NCBI RefSeq assembly: GCF_029633865.1
Contig: NC_079223.1
Span: 34,057,423 to 34,121,422, forward strand
Origin: Lampris incognitus
Taxonomy: Eukaryota > Chordata > Actinopteri > Lampriformes > Lampridae
DNA: 64,000 nt
Reading direction: 5' to 3'
Both the position numbers and the translations under genes were made by a program. Every line of letters starts with the position of its first letter. Position 1 is the first letter of the stretch. The notes under the pieces are model-generated. The model saw only the letters and a program-made list of their open reading frames with translations, did not search any database and was not told where the DNA came from. This document shows positions 10,801 through 25,100 of the stretch, one piece after another.

Positions 10801-13800
10801 TAGGCTGCACCACTGTGGCAAGGAAAGCCAACACCTGGTACCAATTGAGATGATGGGACAAATGGTTGCGTTCTCACCCACCTCCCCTCTTAACACCATT
10901 AGTCCTCAAAGTCACAGGACAAGACGTCAACGTCCTGAATCCTTGGACCTCTCCAGTCAAGGCAACTCACCCAACTGGATGCCCCCAATGGCTGGGCATC
11001 AGGCCTCTCCCAAACAACCTGGCCACCAGAGTCTTATGCCCCGAGCTCAGCAGAGGAGTCAAAGACGGGTGCTGCACCTTCCAACAGCTGCGGACATTCC
11101 CGATGGTCCTGTTGCACCCCCTGCTGAAGCTGGGCACACCTCTGCTCCTGCCGCTTGCCTTCCTGCTCCATTCTGGCACCCCTGCCGGACCGTCTCCGCA
11201 CTAGGCGCCGCCAAAGACCGGACAGCTCAGCACAACCTGGCTGATCCGGCAGCTGACTACTGGCCAAGGACACCATGAACCCCAGGCACATTAGCCGCCC
11301 AAAGTCTCCTCTCTCCAGTTGGCATTTCTTCACTGCCTCTTACTGGCCTGGATTCCACTGCTGCCACCAAATGTGGGAAAGCCTGGCCTGAGTGGCTAAA
11401 ATGTAGGAGGCAGACTCAGGACTGTTTCTATTAAAATGCGATTTCCATACATGGTATAGCTACGTATGACTGAACAAACTCAACTCCCAATATTTGAGCT
11501 TGAACTAACAAATAAATGAACAAAGCTCAACTCAGCAATTGAGCTTTAAAGTAACAAAACAAAACTCAACAATTGAGCTTCAAAGTAACAAATAAACAAA
11601 ACTCAACTCACAACAGTTGAGCTTTAAATTAACAAATAAATGAACAAAACTCAACTCGTATCAATTGAAACATCTCATGCACACATCTACACCCTGATGT
11701 CCTACTGCCCCCTAACAACTCCAAAGCTACTGCTTAAATACTCCTTGAGTTGATCAGCAGCACCTGAGTTTAGGCTGTGGCAAGGAAAGCCAACACCTGG
11801 TACCAATTGAGATGATGAGACAAATGGTTGCGTTCTCACCCACTTTGTCACAGGGGCAGAGTATAAAACGCTATCCAGCACCAAACCCCCAGAGGACAAT
11901 TCAATTTGTAACCAGGGCAGCTCAATCTCTCTAGAAAACCAAAACATTGCAGCCTTCAACTGGGCAGCCCAGCAGTACCCCTGCAAATGTGGTAGTTGTA
12001 ACCCTCCCCTATTGTAAGACAAATATAAAAGAGAGAGTCCAAATCTTGGCTTCCTGATATTCCAAATAAAATTTGAAAGCAGCTTTCTGACTTTTGGGGG
12101 GAAATGATGGTGGAGGAGCCTGTGGAATAGATTTCAAAAGATATAAAAATTTAGGTAATGTGTTCATCTTAATTATATTTATTCTTCCCATTATAGACCA
12201 GAGGCAATGTCCATCTTGTGACATATTCCAATACTTGAGCTAACATGAGCTCATAATTAGTTGAACTAAGGGTGCTTATCTCTGGTGTTATTGTAATACC
12301 TAGATAATTAAAACCTTCTATGGCATTTACAGATGGGTGGGGCATTGTTGGTTTTCTTCTCTTGTTCATTTAGAAACATAATAGATGATTTATCATTGTT
12401 CACTTTAAAACCAGAGGAACAACCAAATTGACATCAACTTTAAGAGGGATGGTATTGATTTTTGAAGATCTGATAGAAATACAATGGTATCATCAGCATA
12501 TAATGTGATATGACGCTGTAGATTCCCTGTCTTGATACCATGAATTGAAGGGTGTGATCTTATTGCTATTGCCAACGGGTCCATGGCTGTTACAAGAAAT
12601 AAAGGTGAAATTGGCAGGCCTTGTCTAGTACATTGAAAGAGCTTAAACAGCTGTGAAATCAAATCATTTGTAGATACTTGTAGATGAATCAACAGAATTT
12701 CAACCCATTTACAAAAGTAGTCGTCAAATCCAAAATGCCTAAGCACCTCCTGTAGATAGGGCCATTCGACTCTGTCAAACGCCTTCTCTGCATCAAGTGA
12801 CAAACAAGATGGCAGTGTCAGGCGACCCTTCATACACATGGACTATATTGAGCACCCTCCTCATGTTGTGGAAGTCTAGCACACCCCTCTTAACATCTTG
12901 AATTGGCTTCAAGACTCCCATCAGTCTATGTGGCAAAGTCATTTCTTATCATGTCCAGGTTTTGAATAATATCCACATTTTGAGCTGATTCAACAACCTA
13001 CCCTTCTGACTGGGGTGTAGGAATAGCATTTACCTGTTTAGCTAGCAAGGCTGCTAGCATCTATCTCGATGTCCTCCTTGGACGGCTCAGAGTTTGCTTT
13101 ACTCCTGTTCTATCTCGACGACATATTAATGATTGTGTAGACTGCAAAGTTATTACAAATGATTGGTATTTGTGTCCGTATTTTTACAAGATAATGCACA
13201 GCAATTTAAATGAATATCGCCAGGAGCTCACAAAAAGGCATGTGCTTAGTTCAGCGTCATACCCACGCCCCCTCAACATATGTCATTCTATTATTTTTTA
13301 TTGGCTGCTCTCAGCATGGGGCTAATGTGATCATGCCCCACAGCTCATTATTGAAAATGTGTTGAACATGCACAGCGTTTTCAATTGCTCACTTCATTAA
13401 ATGAACACTGATGAACCGGCCCCATGCTCACCAAACGAAGAGTGCTAGGAGAAGTACTTACATACTGATATTTGGAATGTATTGGACAGCGCTACCATTG
13501 TCGTATTTAATAAGCGTGTTGAAATTGCAGGAAAGTAGAGACAGACAATTTTTCTCATTGACTACACGAACGCGTATGTCATTTATTCTTCCATACAAAA
13601 TTCCAATGTGAGCAACATGGCGCTGCTCCAGCAATCCTAGTCCTAGCTCCACCCTTTCAACCCGGAAACCCTTTCTTAAAGGGTCCGTGTCTACCTAACA
13701 CAGAACATCAACCGATTATGGTGAATTGTGCCCATATAGTCCACTACAAGCGTCCCCCCAGAATTCACCATAATAAATAAATGTCAACGTGGAGGGGGGC

Positions 13801-16800
13801 AGATGGCCCGGCCGCAACGACTTCGCCGAACAGGTGCGGAGGCCGGGGTCCCTACAGGAGGGGCCTTAAGGACCCTGCGGCAGCGTGGGGTAGGGCAGGG
13901 GCTGGAGGAACTGTAAGGGCCTTGTTGGGGTATGGGGGCAGGGTAGGAGGGCACCCCCACCGTGGGGGCTGGGCAAGTCCAACAGGTTGGTCCAAGTCCA
14001 GGTGAGTCAGGTTGAGGCGATCCACTGAAACGTGCTCTGGCTTGTTGCCGACTTCCACGACAATGTGCTTGTTCCCGGTCTCCAGGACGCGGAACGGCCC
14101 ATCGTAGAGAGGCTGCAGGGGTCCACAGTGGGCATCGTGGCAGATGAAAACGTATTCTGCCGACTGCAGACTTGCAGGGATGTGAAACTGTGGGAGGCTG
14201 TGTTGCAAATTGAGGACCAGTGCGAAAGCTCTGGCATTATCCAGGAGTGTGGTCTGTTGACGGGCTGCAGACCAGGGAGCTGTGGTTTTGGGGATGAAAT
14301 CCCCTGGGACCCGCAGTGGCTGTTCATAAACGAGTTCAGTGGACAAGGACCGGAGGTTCTCCTTAGGGGTGGTCTTGAGGCCCAGCATGACCCACGGGAG
14401 CCTGTCAACCTAGCTGCTATCCTTGAGGCTGGCCCGAAGAGCGGCCTTCATAGAGCGATGAAACTGCTCACACACCCCATTGGCCTGCAGGTGGTATGCG
14501 GTAGTGCGGTGGAGCTTCACCCCTATGCTCCTCTGCAACTGCGCTCCAGAGCTCAGACGCAAACTGTGAGCCCCGGTCTGAGGAGAGGTCAGATGGGGTG
14601 CTGAACCGGTCGATCCAAGTCTCGATGAAAGCCCAGGCTATGTCGGTGGACGTCGTTGATGACGGTGGGACAACTTCTGGTCATCGTTTGGTGCTGTCCA
14701 CCATGGTGAGGAGGTAAGTAAAACAGTGGGAGGGGGGCAGGGGGCCCACTAGGTCCACATTTACATGGTCGAACCTCCTTTCGGGCACTGAGAACTGCAC
14801 CAGGGGGGCTCTGGTTTGGCAGTGCACTTTAGAGCGCAGACACTCCATGCAGGTGTCAGCCCAGTCTCTCACGTCTTTTTTGAGCCCGTTCCAGACGAAC
14901 TTGGCTACCACTAGTCTTTGAGATGGCTTTTTGCCAGGGTGGGAGAGGCCATGGACAGCGTCGAAAACACGCCGCCTCCAGCAAGTGGGAATGACGGGCC
15001 GGGGACGACCCGTTGACACGTTGTACAGGAGTACGGTGGCAGCGTTGTCGAACGCCACGTCCTCAAACTGCAGCCCCGTGACAGCCGTCCTGAAAGCCTG
15101 CACGTCTGGGTCAGCCGCCTGGTCAACTGCCATGCAGGCATAGTCAAAACCCAAGTGGATGGCCCCTGCAATGGCCGGGGAGAGGCAGTTGGTGATGAGG
15201 TTAATTTTGCCAGCAACATGCTGTACGTCCGTGGTGAACTCCGAGATGTAGGAGAGCTGTCACTGCTGGTGGCCGGACCATGGCTCAGCCACCTTGGCCA
15301 TGGTGAACGTCAGTGGTTTTTGGTCCCCAAACGCCGTGAACTGGCGGGCCTCCAGCAGGGAATGGAAGTGTCGAACGGCGAGGTAGAGAGCAAGGAGCTC
15401 CCAATCGAAGGTGCTATACTTCCATTCGCTGGGGCGTAACTGTCAGCTTAAGAAAGCGAGAGGCTGCCAAGCGCCTTTCACCCACTGCTCATGCACCACC
15501 CCGACTGCGTAGTTCGAAGCGTCTGTGGTAATGGCGATCGGAGCCTTGGGTGACGGGTGCACCAGAATTGTTGCGTCAGCCAGAGCATTCTTAGTGTCCA
15601 CAAAAGCCTTGTCCCTCTCCGCAGACCAGTCCACAGTGTGTTTGGTGGCCTTGCCTTTCAGGGCCTCATACAGGGGTCGCATGAGTTGAACAGCTCGGGG
15701 GATAAAGTGGTGGTAAACGTTCACCATGCTGAGGAACTCCTGTAGGGACTTGACTGTGAGCAGTCACAGTAAGTTCACAATGGCATCCACCTTTGACGGG
15801 AGAGGTACCGCCCCATCTTTGGTGACTCTGTGTCTGAGGAAGTTGATGGTTGTCAGCCCAAACTGGCACTTGTCTGGATTGACGATCAGCCCGTGCTGGC
15901 TGAGCCACTCGAAAAAAGTCCACAGGTGGGACAGGTGTTCCGCTTTGGAGGTGCTGGCAATGAGGATGTCGTCTAGATAGACAAAAACAAAAGGCAGGTC
16001 CTGTAACACTGAATCAATGAGGCACTGGAATGTCTGTGTGGCGTTCTTGAGGCCAAACAGCATGCACGGTAACTTGAACAGTCCAAATCGGGTGATCACC
16101 GCCGTTTTGGGGACATCCAGCGGGTGGACGGACACCTGATGGTATCCACAGATGAGGTCCACTTTGGAAAAAATGTCTTTTCCAGCCAGATGGGCGGAAA
16201 AATCCTGGATATGTGGGTCTGGGTAGTGGTCCGGTGTTGTTGTATTGCCGAGTCGGCGGTAATCGCCTCACGGGCACCACCCGCCGCCAGGTTTCAGGAC
16301 GACGTGGAGGGGCGAAGCCCATGGGCTGTTGGAGCGGCAAATGATGCCAAGATGCTCCATATTCTTGAACTCCTCCCTGGCGGCAGTGAGCTTAGCCAGG
16401 TTGAGGCGCCGAACCCAAGCATAGACTGGTGGGCCAGTGGTGGTGATGTGGTGCTCTACTCCTTGCTTGGTGGTGGAAGATGAGAAGGTGGGCTGCTTGA
16501 GGACCGGGAACTCAGCGAGAGGCCGAAGAAAATCGTCTGCGGTGGAGAGCATGCTAAACAGTCTGATGGAGTCCGCTCTGCTGAGAGTACACACATACGA
16601 ACAGAAGGTGACAGCGTTGGAACAAGTGGTGGTTTTTGACATCCACCAGCAGCCCGTAGGTGCATAGGAAATCTGCGCCGAGGAGGGGGACTTTGGGACT
16701 TGTGCCGTGACAAAGTCCCAAATGAACTGCTGTCCTCTGAAACACAGTTCCACGTACCTAGTGCCATAAGTGTGGATGGGGCTGCCGTTAGTGGCTTCCA

Positions 16801-19800
16801 TGGGGGGTCCATATCTGCAGGACAGGATGTCTACTCTCAATGCAGGCAGGACATTCCTCTGCATGCCCGTGTTGCACAGGAACCGCCGTCCAGAAATGGT
16901 ATCTTGGATGAAGAGCAGCCTGCCAGTTCGGTTGACACACATGGACACTACTGAGCGCCAGCCCCAGCGTTTCCCGCCGCGCTGAAACTGCATGGAGATC
17001 AGCACCACATGGCCCTTGGGTCCAGACTTTGCGTGGTAAAAACACAGGCCGTGGTCCTGCCGCTGTTGAGAAGCTGCTGCTGCAGCAGCGACTGTTGTGT
17101 CGCCAGGCAGTGGTGACCAAGTTTGGGCAGGAAAAAACACAGCCACGCAGTGCTGTTGACTAGCCAGGAAAAATTCATCAGCCTCCTCAGCCAGAGCATG
17201 ACAGTCAGTGATGGCGGTGTTGGCTAAAGCGGCCCGTACCTGAGAAGGCAGCTGTCACAGAAACAGCTGGATGAAGAGGAAGTCGAGGTTGTGCTCTCCC
17301 AGGAGATCCAGCATCCTGTCCATAAGTTCAGACGGCTTACTGTCACCGAAACCTTGTAGAGAGAAGAGCCAACTGGCCCGTTCAGCGTCAGAAAGTTCAA
17401 TAGCTTTCAACAGGTGTGCCTTGAGTGTCTCATATTTATCCTGCTGTGGAGGATTTTTGAAGAGGCTCACGACTCTGGTTGCTGTTGAACTGTCGAGAGC
17501 TGACACCACATAATAGTATTTTGTGGCATCTGCGGTGATTTCCCACAATGCAAAATGCGCTTCTGTCTGGGCGAACCAAGCCGAGGCTGACAACTCCCAG
17601 AACTCCAGCAGCTTGAGAGAAACCACATTTGTCATTGTGTTCATAAAGAGTTGTCTCTGGAAACATCCAGCAGACAAACATCGGGGTCACCAATGTGGAA
17701 ATTGCAGGAAAGTAGAGATGGACAATTTCTCTCATTGACTACACAAGCATGTGTGTCATTTATTCTTCCATACAAAATCCTAATGCGGGCAACATGGCGC
17801 TGCTCCAACAATCCTAGTCCTAGCTCCACCCTGTCGACCTGGAAACCCTTTCTTAAAAAGCCCGTGTCTACCTAACACAGAACGTCAACCGATTATGGTG
17901 AATTGTGCCCATATAGTCCGCTACACACGCAACAATATATTACTTGCTACCCAGAATTGTTGATCATGTCGCGCACTGGTGACATCTGGTGAGGCCAGGC
18001 CCCACTGACCCCTAATGTAGAGATGTTATTGCTCGTACATGTGACGGCAATGGCAAGAATTATGAAGTATCTTTTTTTTTTTTGGAAATGGGAATGGGGA
18101 CACAATCTTGAACCTGAGCTTTTGAAGCAAACACTTTATTTTGCACTCCAACACAGCCTTTTGACCTTTTTAATTTTTTGGGTTAACAGTATTCAGCTGC
18201 TAATGTGGTTCGCTCAATTGGGACTTGATCCTTTAAACCTTTAGGAGTGATTCCAGACTGAATAAAGTGAATTTTACTGCAATGCTGTTTTTACTTTCTT
18301 ATTAGATGTGTGCCCGTGAAGAGAAATCTCACAGTTAGGAACAGAAAATAGACAGGGAGAAATCTCGAAGTTAGGAACAGAAAATAGACGAGGGAAAAAT
18401 CTCGCATTTAGGAACAGAAAATAGACAAGAGGAATAAAAACAAAACAGGTTGAAACTCACTGTCTTCTACCCTAAATCCACTCCTCGCCTTCTCTTTTGT
18501 TTTCATCAACATTTGATGATGTAAATGTGTGATCAGAGAGGGAATCAGGTCAGTATCAGCTAGTAAATGGATAAAGATTAGTCACTGTGTGAGTAGGCAG
18601 TGTTTCATTTATAGTCATTCAGCATTGATGCACCACCCTGGCAAGAAAACTATTGCCCTCATTGGCAACGCTGTCTTCGGGAGGGGGGCAGAGTCGGCTT
18701 GTGTTCGTCACGTGAATGCGGCTCTGTGTGTGTCGGAAAAAACAGTGGTTCGGCCTGGAGTCGCCTTGTCACGAAAGTGGGGAGGCGGTCTCCTTCGAGA
18801 CTGCCGGCCAGAGAGATGCAGTTGGCGAACGCATGCAGTACGAGGGTGGGTGTTCGAATTAAAATAGGGATCGATTGGCCACTAAATTGGGAGAAAATCA
18901 GAAATAAATTTTAGAAAGAAAACTATTGCCCTTGATGAGAATGCCAAGGCAATCTCCAACTAAAATAAAATCCAAATACATGCAGATGTGATGTTTCAAT
19001 ACAATGTTGTTTGGTACAATTAAGTATCCAGAAGTGAAAAATAAAACATTTTTGCAGTGCATCCTTTTTCAAGAACCATAGTAGAAACCAAAATTGGTAG
19101 ATGTGGAACCAAGACCAAGATTACCCATAAGCACCCCTGTTACATAAAATTAAACACCAAAATAATTATTGGCTCCCATTCTAATGGAAAGGGTAATTTG
19201 TTACCATGAGAAATTAACCATTTGCAAAATTTCACTAAGTCCTATTTAATATTGCTATGTCTATCAAAATTTCAAGACAAGCTCTGCTACTCTCTGCCTC
19301 CGTTAAGTACGACAAGTGGCAATTAACTGCTTTTGTAGACAAAGTTACATAAGTAAGCAGCAAGGTCTCTAAAGTGTCTATCAGCGAGTTTAATTTAGAA
19401 CACTTTTTATATTGGGTCAAACTCATTTGACACATGGACAGCTTATCAAGTAGATACACTGAGATAAAAATCTGATCTCTGTGGCTGCCCTCGGCACTGT
19501 TCCCACTCCTTATCAGCCAATCAGGAGAGTTCTTTGCAAGTCTCCATTGGTCCCTTCTTGCTGTCAGTTAGTTTTGTGCATTCACAAGGCTCTTGGACAG
19601 AAGTGAGGGGGCAGATTCTTTCTCATTATATTTACAAAATATAGCTAGCCCTTGCTAACTTCCAACCAGATCGCTTACCCCCACTTTAATAGTCGGTAGA
19701 GGGCCACGAATGTAAAACTCACAAACAAAAGTAACTGCAAAAGTGTGTTGCTTATAGAAGAAGTGAGAGCAGTCATGCAATGTGTTATTAATTAACGTCA

Positions 19801-22078
19801 AAGACACATATTGTGGATCAAAACTGTTAATGCGTGGCAGATTAATTCAGAATACTTTTTTTAAGATTTGCTTCAATGATTGTTACCTCTGTAATGGAGC
19901 CGCAGGGTAAAAATAGGTCAGGGTCAGGAATGTGGACCATCTTAGCGGAGTAACATGCAGACAGGTGACAGTGTCTGCAACCCAAGACTTTCAACTTTAA
20001 TTATGAAACACTGAAATGGATCTGTGCAAAGCAGAGGTCTCGTCAGGGGTTGTATTTGTGACGCGCCAAAAGGGGAAACTGTCTCGTAACTTGCCAGTTT
20101 GGTGAGCTCTACTTCAGCCACAGATGACATTAGTAAGGAGGAGTCATTTTGATCGGTCCCGTTGACCTCACCTCAGCACGATACTCAATACCCACATACC
20201 CTAGTCTAAGTGATAAGGCTCAGACTGTATATGTTCCAGCTGGAATTACAGTCTATGGCTCAGCTGAAGGAGTCCATATATTTTGGGCCTCTCAGCTTAT
20301 GTAAATGAATGCTAAGCATCTCTGCCCTTGAACTCTTCAGTCACCTAGGCCTTGTGGAGCCTTATGTCCAGACCTAGACATGGCCTGTATAGCTTCCCTT
20401 CATGTGCTGTTTTGTTTACAGGTCCGCACAACCCAAACAAACAAGCCTGCACCTCAGCTGACACTGCTGCCATGACCTGTGCATTCCTTGTGAGAAGTCA
20501 CCAGGTTCTGGAAAAGCTCTTATTTGGCTCGCCTTTTTCTTTAGATATGTTGTCTCTACCTTTACTGAAGTTAGTACATCATAATACCTTTTACCTGTTA
20601 CCTTATCAGCTGGTGAATATGATCTCTAGCCCTAGAGCATCTATTAGTCTCCACCTCAAGATAAGAAGGGTTATTGTCCTCTGGCATTGCAGCTACTTGC
20701 CTTACTGTGTGGATGGGAAAATTATCGATAACCCAAGATTTGTCACTGTCTTGGTACACAATAGCAAGGCTGTCTAGATTCCTCATAACTAAACAACAAA
20801 TCAGAATTGCTTCAATTTACAAAAACTGTGACTGGTACACAGACTGAGGTTTGCATTTTAATATAAGGACACTATAAGGAGACATGCAATGCCAAATAAT
20901 TGACAATATAGTAGCAGTTGCTTGTTGCATGCAATGGCATGTTGCATGCAATGGTGGATAGTCACAGTAGAACAAGGTCATATATTTCAAAGATACAAAA
21001 GTGTGAATGTGAAAAATACACCAAGGTTGATAGATGGTCAGACCAGTGTCCAGACAGTCTGTTAGTACATGTGTGTATTCGGTCATACATGTAAGCACAC
21101 ATGACGCATGCTTTGCAGGGTGTTTTGGAGAACTTATAAGGAAGATATCTTACCAGAAGAAGTGGTTAGTTTGATGTAATATAACAAAAGAGTATCAGGC
21201 CTGACATATACTCCACTTGTCTCTCTCTTTCTTTCTCTCCTCTCTCTCCAATCTAATTTCATTCCAGCTGGTACAACACGGGAGCACCTGGGGCTTGCCC
21301 TGGCCCTGAAGGTGCCAATCTTCATTGTGGTCAGTAAGGTGGACCTTTGCACACGGGCCACTGTGGAGCGCACAGTACGGCAGCTGGAGCGTGTCCTGAA
21401 GCAGCCGGGCTGCAACAAGGTGCCTCTGGTTGTATGCAACACAGACGACGCCGTCACAGCAGCACAGCAGTTTGCCCAGTCCCCCAAGTATGAAAAGGCA
21501 CACTTCACTGACCTGAACCATGTTCCTAACACCTTGTGTATTGTCAACAAAGACTGCAACCCGTTTCTGTCCATGTTAATGTTTTTTGGTTAATGACTGA
21601 CCTGTGTTGTGCACCTTTGTGTTGTCACATGACTGTAGCAGTACTGTATACATTATATTACTCATGTGACTTTGCTCTTCTTAAATGCAGCATCACGCCT
21701 ATTTTCACCTTGTCCAGTGTGTCTGGAGAGAGCCTGGACTTGCTCAAGGTCTTCTTCAACATCATCCCTCCCCTCAGCAACAGCAAGGAGCAGGAGGAGC
21801 TTATGCAGCAGCTGACAGAGTTTCAGGTATTTCCAGAAAGCGATAAGGGTGCCCAGTGCAGGCAATGTGGTCAGCTAAAGCAATAGTTTAACCAGTTCTA
21901 CCCAAATGCACAGAGGTTTTTTTTTAAATATGTGATTAACAGTGCTGTTTGCCCTTTTTACAGGTGGATGAGATATACACAGTGCCTGAGGTGGGGACGG
22001 TGGTGGGAGGGACTCTATACAGGTCAGTGCAATGAAACGCCCATCTTCCGCATTTCCTCCATCTTCCGATTTGAACCT

Positions 22079-22158
<80 letters not shown>

Positions 22159-25100
22159 GAAGGGCTGTAGTAGTGACTTATATTCTCTAACTATCTATTT
22201 TATTTTATTCTAACCTTGTATTCTTGGTTTTATGGTTATTAGTGGTATCTGCCGTGAGGGAGAACAGCTGGTCGTAGGGCCTACAGACTCAGGCCAGTTC
22301 CACAAGCTCACCATCGGCAGCATCCAGAGAAACCGCTCAGCATGTAGGGTGCTCAGGGCTGGCCAGGCAGCCACGCTTGCGCTTGGGGAATTTGATCGGT
22401 CGCTTCTACGTAAGGTCAGACACTGAAATGAAAGTCTATATGTGTCTGTCTGTCTGTTACTCCTCAAACCACCTATATCTTTGAGTATGCCTTCATATCA
22501 TATGTGTTTTACTCTCCCAGGGCATGGTGATGGTGAGTCCAGAGATGGACCCCACTATCTGCTGGCTGTTTGAGGCTGAGATCGTACTACTGTTCCATGC
22601 CAAAACCTTTCATAAGGGCTTTCAGGTCACTGTGCATGTTGGCAATGTAAGACAGACCGCTACTGTGGTGGCTGTGCATGGCAAGGTGAGTTCCTCCATA
22701 GGAGCACAATTTCTCTTGCCTGAAAAAAGTGGTACAGATATAACATAAGATTTACTTCCATTAATCCCCATGGGGAAATTCATCCTCTGGATTTAACCCA
22801 TCCTATTCGTATAGCTAGTAGCAATGGGCAGCCGCAGTGCAGCGCCCGGGGACCAACTCCCGTTCTTCTTTTCTATTGTCATGGTAAGGGGCACAGACAG
22901 GAGTATTAACATAACATACATGTCTTTGATGGTGGGAGAAAGCCCACGCAGACACAGGAAGAACATGCAGACTCCACACAGAAAGGACCTACCTTCTTGC
23001 TGTGAGGCAACTGCTGCCCACTAATTAATAATAATATTAATAATAATAGTACATTTTATTCGTGGGCGCCTTGCAGAGCAGTCAAGGACACCTTACAGAA
23101 CACAGTAAAAAACAAGCAGCACTGTATCGGACAGCATAAAATGAAAACAAAGCAGGGCAGACAATAAAAAGTTAATACATATAAGTAGACAGATAAGTAT
23201 AAAGTCATCATCTGCACAAATCTCAATGAAGCATGAATCAGACTGAATATGCCAGTTTGAAAAGGTACGTTTTGAGATGGGATTTGAAGGTTGAAAGAGT
23301 AAGTGTTGCGAATTTCTTGTGGGAGAGAGTTCCATAGGCGGGGGGCGGAATGACTGAAGGCTCTAGTCCCCATGGTAGTCAAGTGGGCTCATGGTGTAGT
23401 GAGTTGAAGAGCAGAAGAGGATCTGAGAGTGCGGGAGGCCGTGTGGATATGAAGGAGTTCGGAAAAATTTGAAGGAACTAGATTATCCAGAGCCTTAAAG
23501 GTGAGGAGCAGGTTCTTGAAGGTAATATGGTATTTAACAGGGAGCCAGTGGAGTTGCTGTAGGAGTGATATGATCTATGGAAGGAGTTCTGGTAATGATA
23601 TGGGCAGCTGAATTCTGGACCAATTGAAGTTTATGAAAACACTTGAGGGGAAGACCAAAGAGGATAGAATTACAGTAGTCGATACAGGATGTAACCAGGG
23701 TGTGAGTGAGTATGGCTGTTCTTTTAGGTGTAAGTGACATCTGAAGATTATTAATATTGCATAGGTGGAAGTATGCAGACAGAGTAGCATTGTTGATGTG
23801 AGCTTCAAAAGATAATGTGCTGTCCAGGATGACACCCAGACTCTTAACCTGAGGCGATAGAGTAACTATAGAATTGTCAATAGTCAGAGAAAAACTGTCA
23901 GGTTTGGCCAAAATAGATTTAATGCCTATTAGGAGGACCTCAGTTCTATCACTATTAAGTTTGAGGGAGTGGTATGAAAACAAGGATTTAATTTCTAGTA
24001 AGCAGTCAGAAAGGGAAGTGGGTGGAAGAGTGGAGGTAGACTTGGTGGATAGATAAAGCTGGGTGACATCCGCATAGCAGTGAAATTGATTGCCAAATTT
24101 CCTGAAATGTGGCCAAGAGGTAGAAGGTAAATAATAAATAGGAGGGGTCCCAATACAGAGAGAGCCCTGTGGAATACCGGTAGTAACAGGAAAGGACTGT
24201 GATCTCAAATTTTCAAGTTGGACAAACAGAGTGCGGCCAGAGAGATATGATCTAAACCAGTCAAGGGGGGTGCCAGTTATTCCAGTGGAAGCTCATCTTT
24301 CTAGGAGAATGTTATGTGAGATGGTATCAAAGGCTGCACTCAGCTCAAGGAGGACAAGTATGGTTAAGAGCTCAGAGTCAGCTGCCATCAACAGATCATT
24401 AGTGATTTTCACCAAGGCTGTCTCCATACTGTGCATGGAGCGAAAACCAGACTTGAATTGCTCAAACAGATTGTTGTTAGTCAAGTGAGCGTGTACATGA
24501 GATGTGACTGTTATTTCAAGTGTTTTAGAAAGAAATAGTAAATTTGAGATTGGGTGAAAATTATTCAAATTGTTGGGGTCTGCACCAGGTTTCTTGAGTA
24601 TTGGGAGTTATTGCAGCTGTTTTGAGAAATGAGGGAACAAGACCAGAGGTAAGGGAGGAATGTAGGATATCAGTTATTAAAGAGGATAGAGAAGGTAGAC
24701 AGGCTTTTACTAAATGAATAGGAAGGGGGTCTAACTGATAGGCAGATGATTTGGATTTGCGAATAAGACCAGATATTTCAGCAACAGTTGGGAGTTTAAA
24801 ACTAGATAGTGAAGAAGAGAGGAGAATATAGAAGGGTGAATAAGATGAACTGTATGCAGTATTATTTGACAAGGGTCAATTGCTGATGAATATTTTCAAT
24901 TATGGCATTAAAAAAGGTTATGAAGGCATTATATTGAGCTGAATACAGGTGAGGTGCAAGAGTGTCCGGTGGCCGTAAGATATTGTTTACCATGGAAAAC
25001 AAGGCTCTAGTGTTCCCATCACCTGATCTAATTAAATTTGCATAATAAGACGATTTAGCTATGGACAGAGCCGCCTTATAATGGAGTATGTGGTCGTTAT

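Larger units (their letters stand above)
8041..12880 (-). mobile_element. L1-clade LINE remnant, split by two later insertions
   Basis: Pieces of a fish L1 ORF2 appear in order on the minus strand. The reverse transcriptase is near 12405-12839 ([22 protein letters not shown]). Post-RT regions follow at 11843-12369 ([19 protein letters not shown]). More C-terminal sequence is at 9983-10540 ([14 protein letters not shown]). The extreme C-terminus is at 8041-8404 (LCIL-, LLQGRRSI-, LALEKLT-like blocks). The gaps are filled by an LTR element (10555-11842) and a Tc1 element (8405-9982), both inserted later. Stops and frameshifts are frequent, so the LINE is dead. Confidence 0.78.
13517..17925 (-). 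mobile_element. Ty3/Gypsy LTR retrotransposon, full-length but decayed
   Basis: LTRs of equal length (232 bp) lie at 13517-13748 and 17694-17925. On minus they start TGTAG and end in CA. A primer-binding-like TTGGTGACCCCGA follows the 5' LTR, and a purine tract ending GGGGGG precedes the 3' LTR. By eye the LTRs differ at about 22 positions, so the insertion is old. The internal order is gag, protease, RT, RNase H, integrase, the Ty3/Gypsy order. No matching target duplication was found. It lies in GTPBP2 intron 6, antisense to the gene. Confidence 0.93.
17926..21267. other. Distal part of GTPBP2 intron 6
   Basis: Apart from a short tandem array (18318-18429) and a SINE-like fragment (18661-18905), this stretch shows no gene or classified element. 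It ends with a TC-rich tract and the acceptor ttccag before exon 7 at 21268. Confidence 0.6.

Noticed and set aside
14032..14604. 190-residue plus-strand frame
   Set aside because: Shadow of the Gypsy integrase coding region on the opposite strand.
22081..22158. Val/Cys repeat frame near GTPBP2 exon 9
   Set aside because: It reads through an intronic TG microsatellite; exon 9 ends at 22022 with a good donor.
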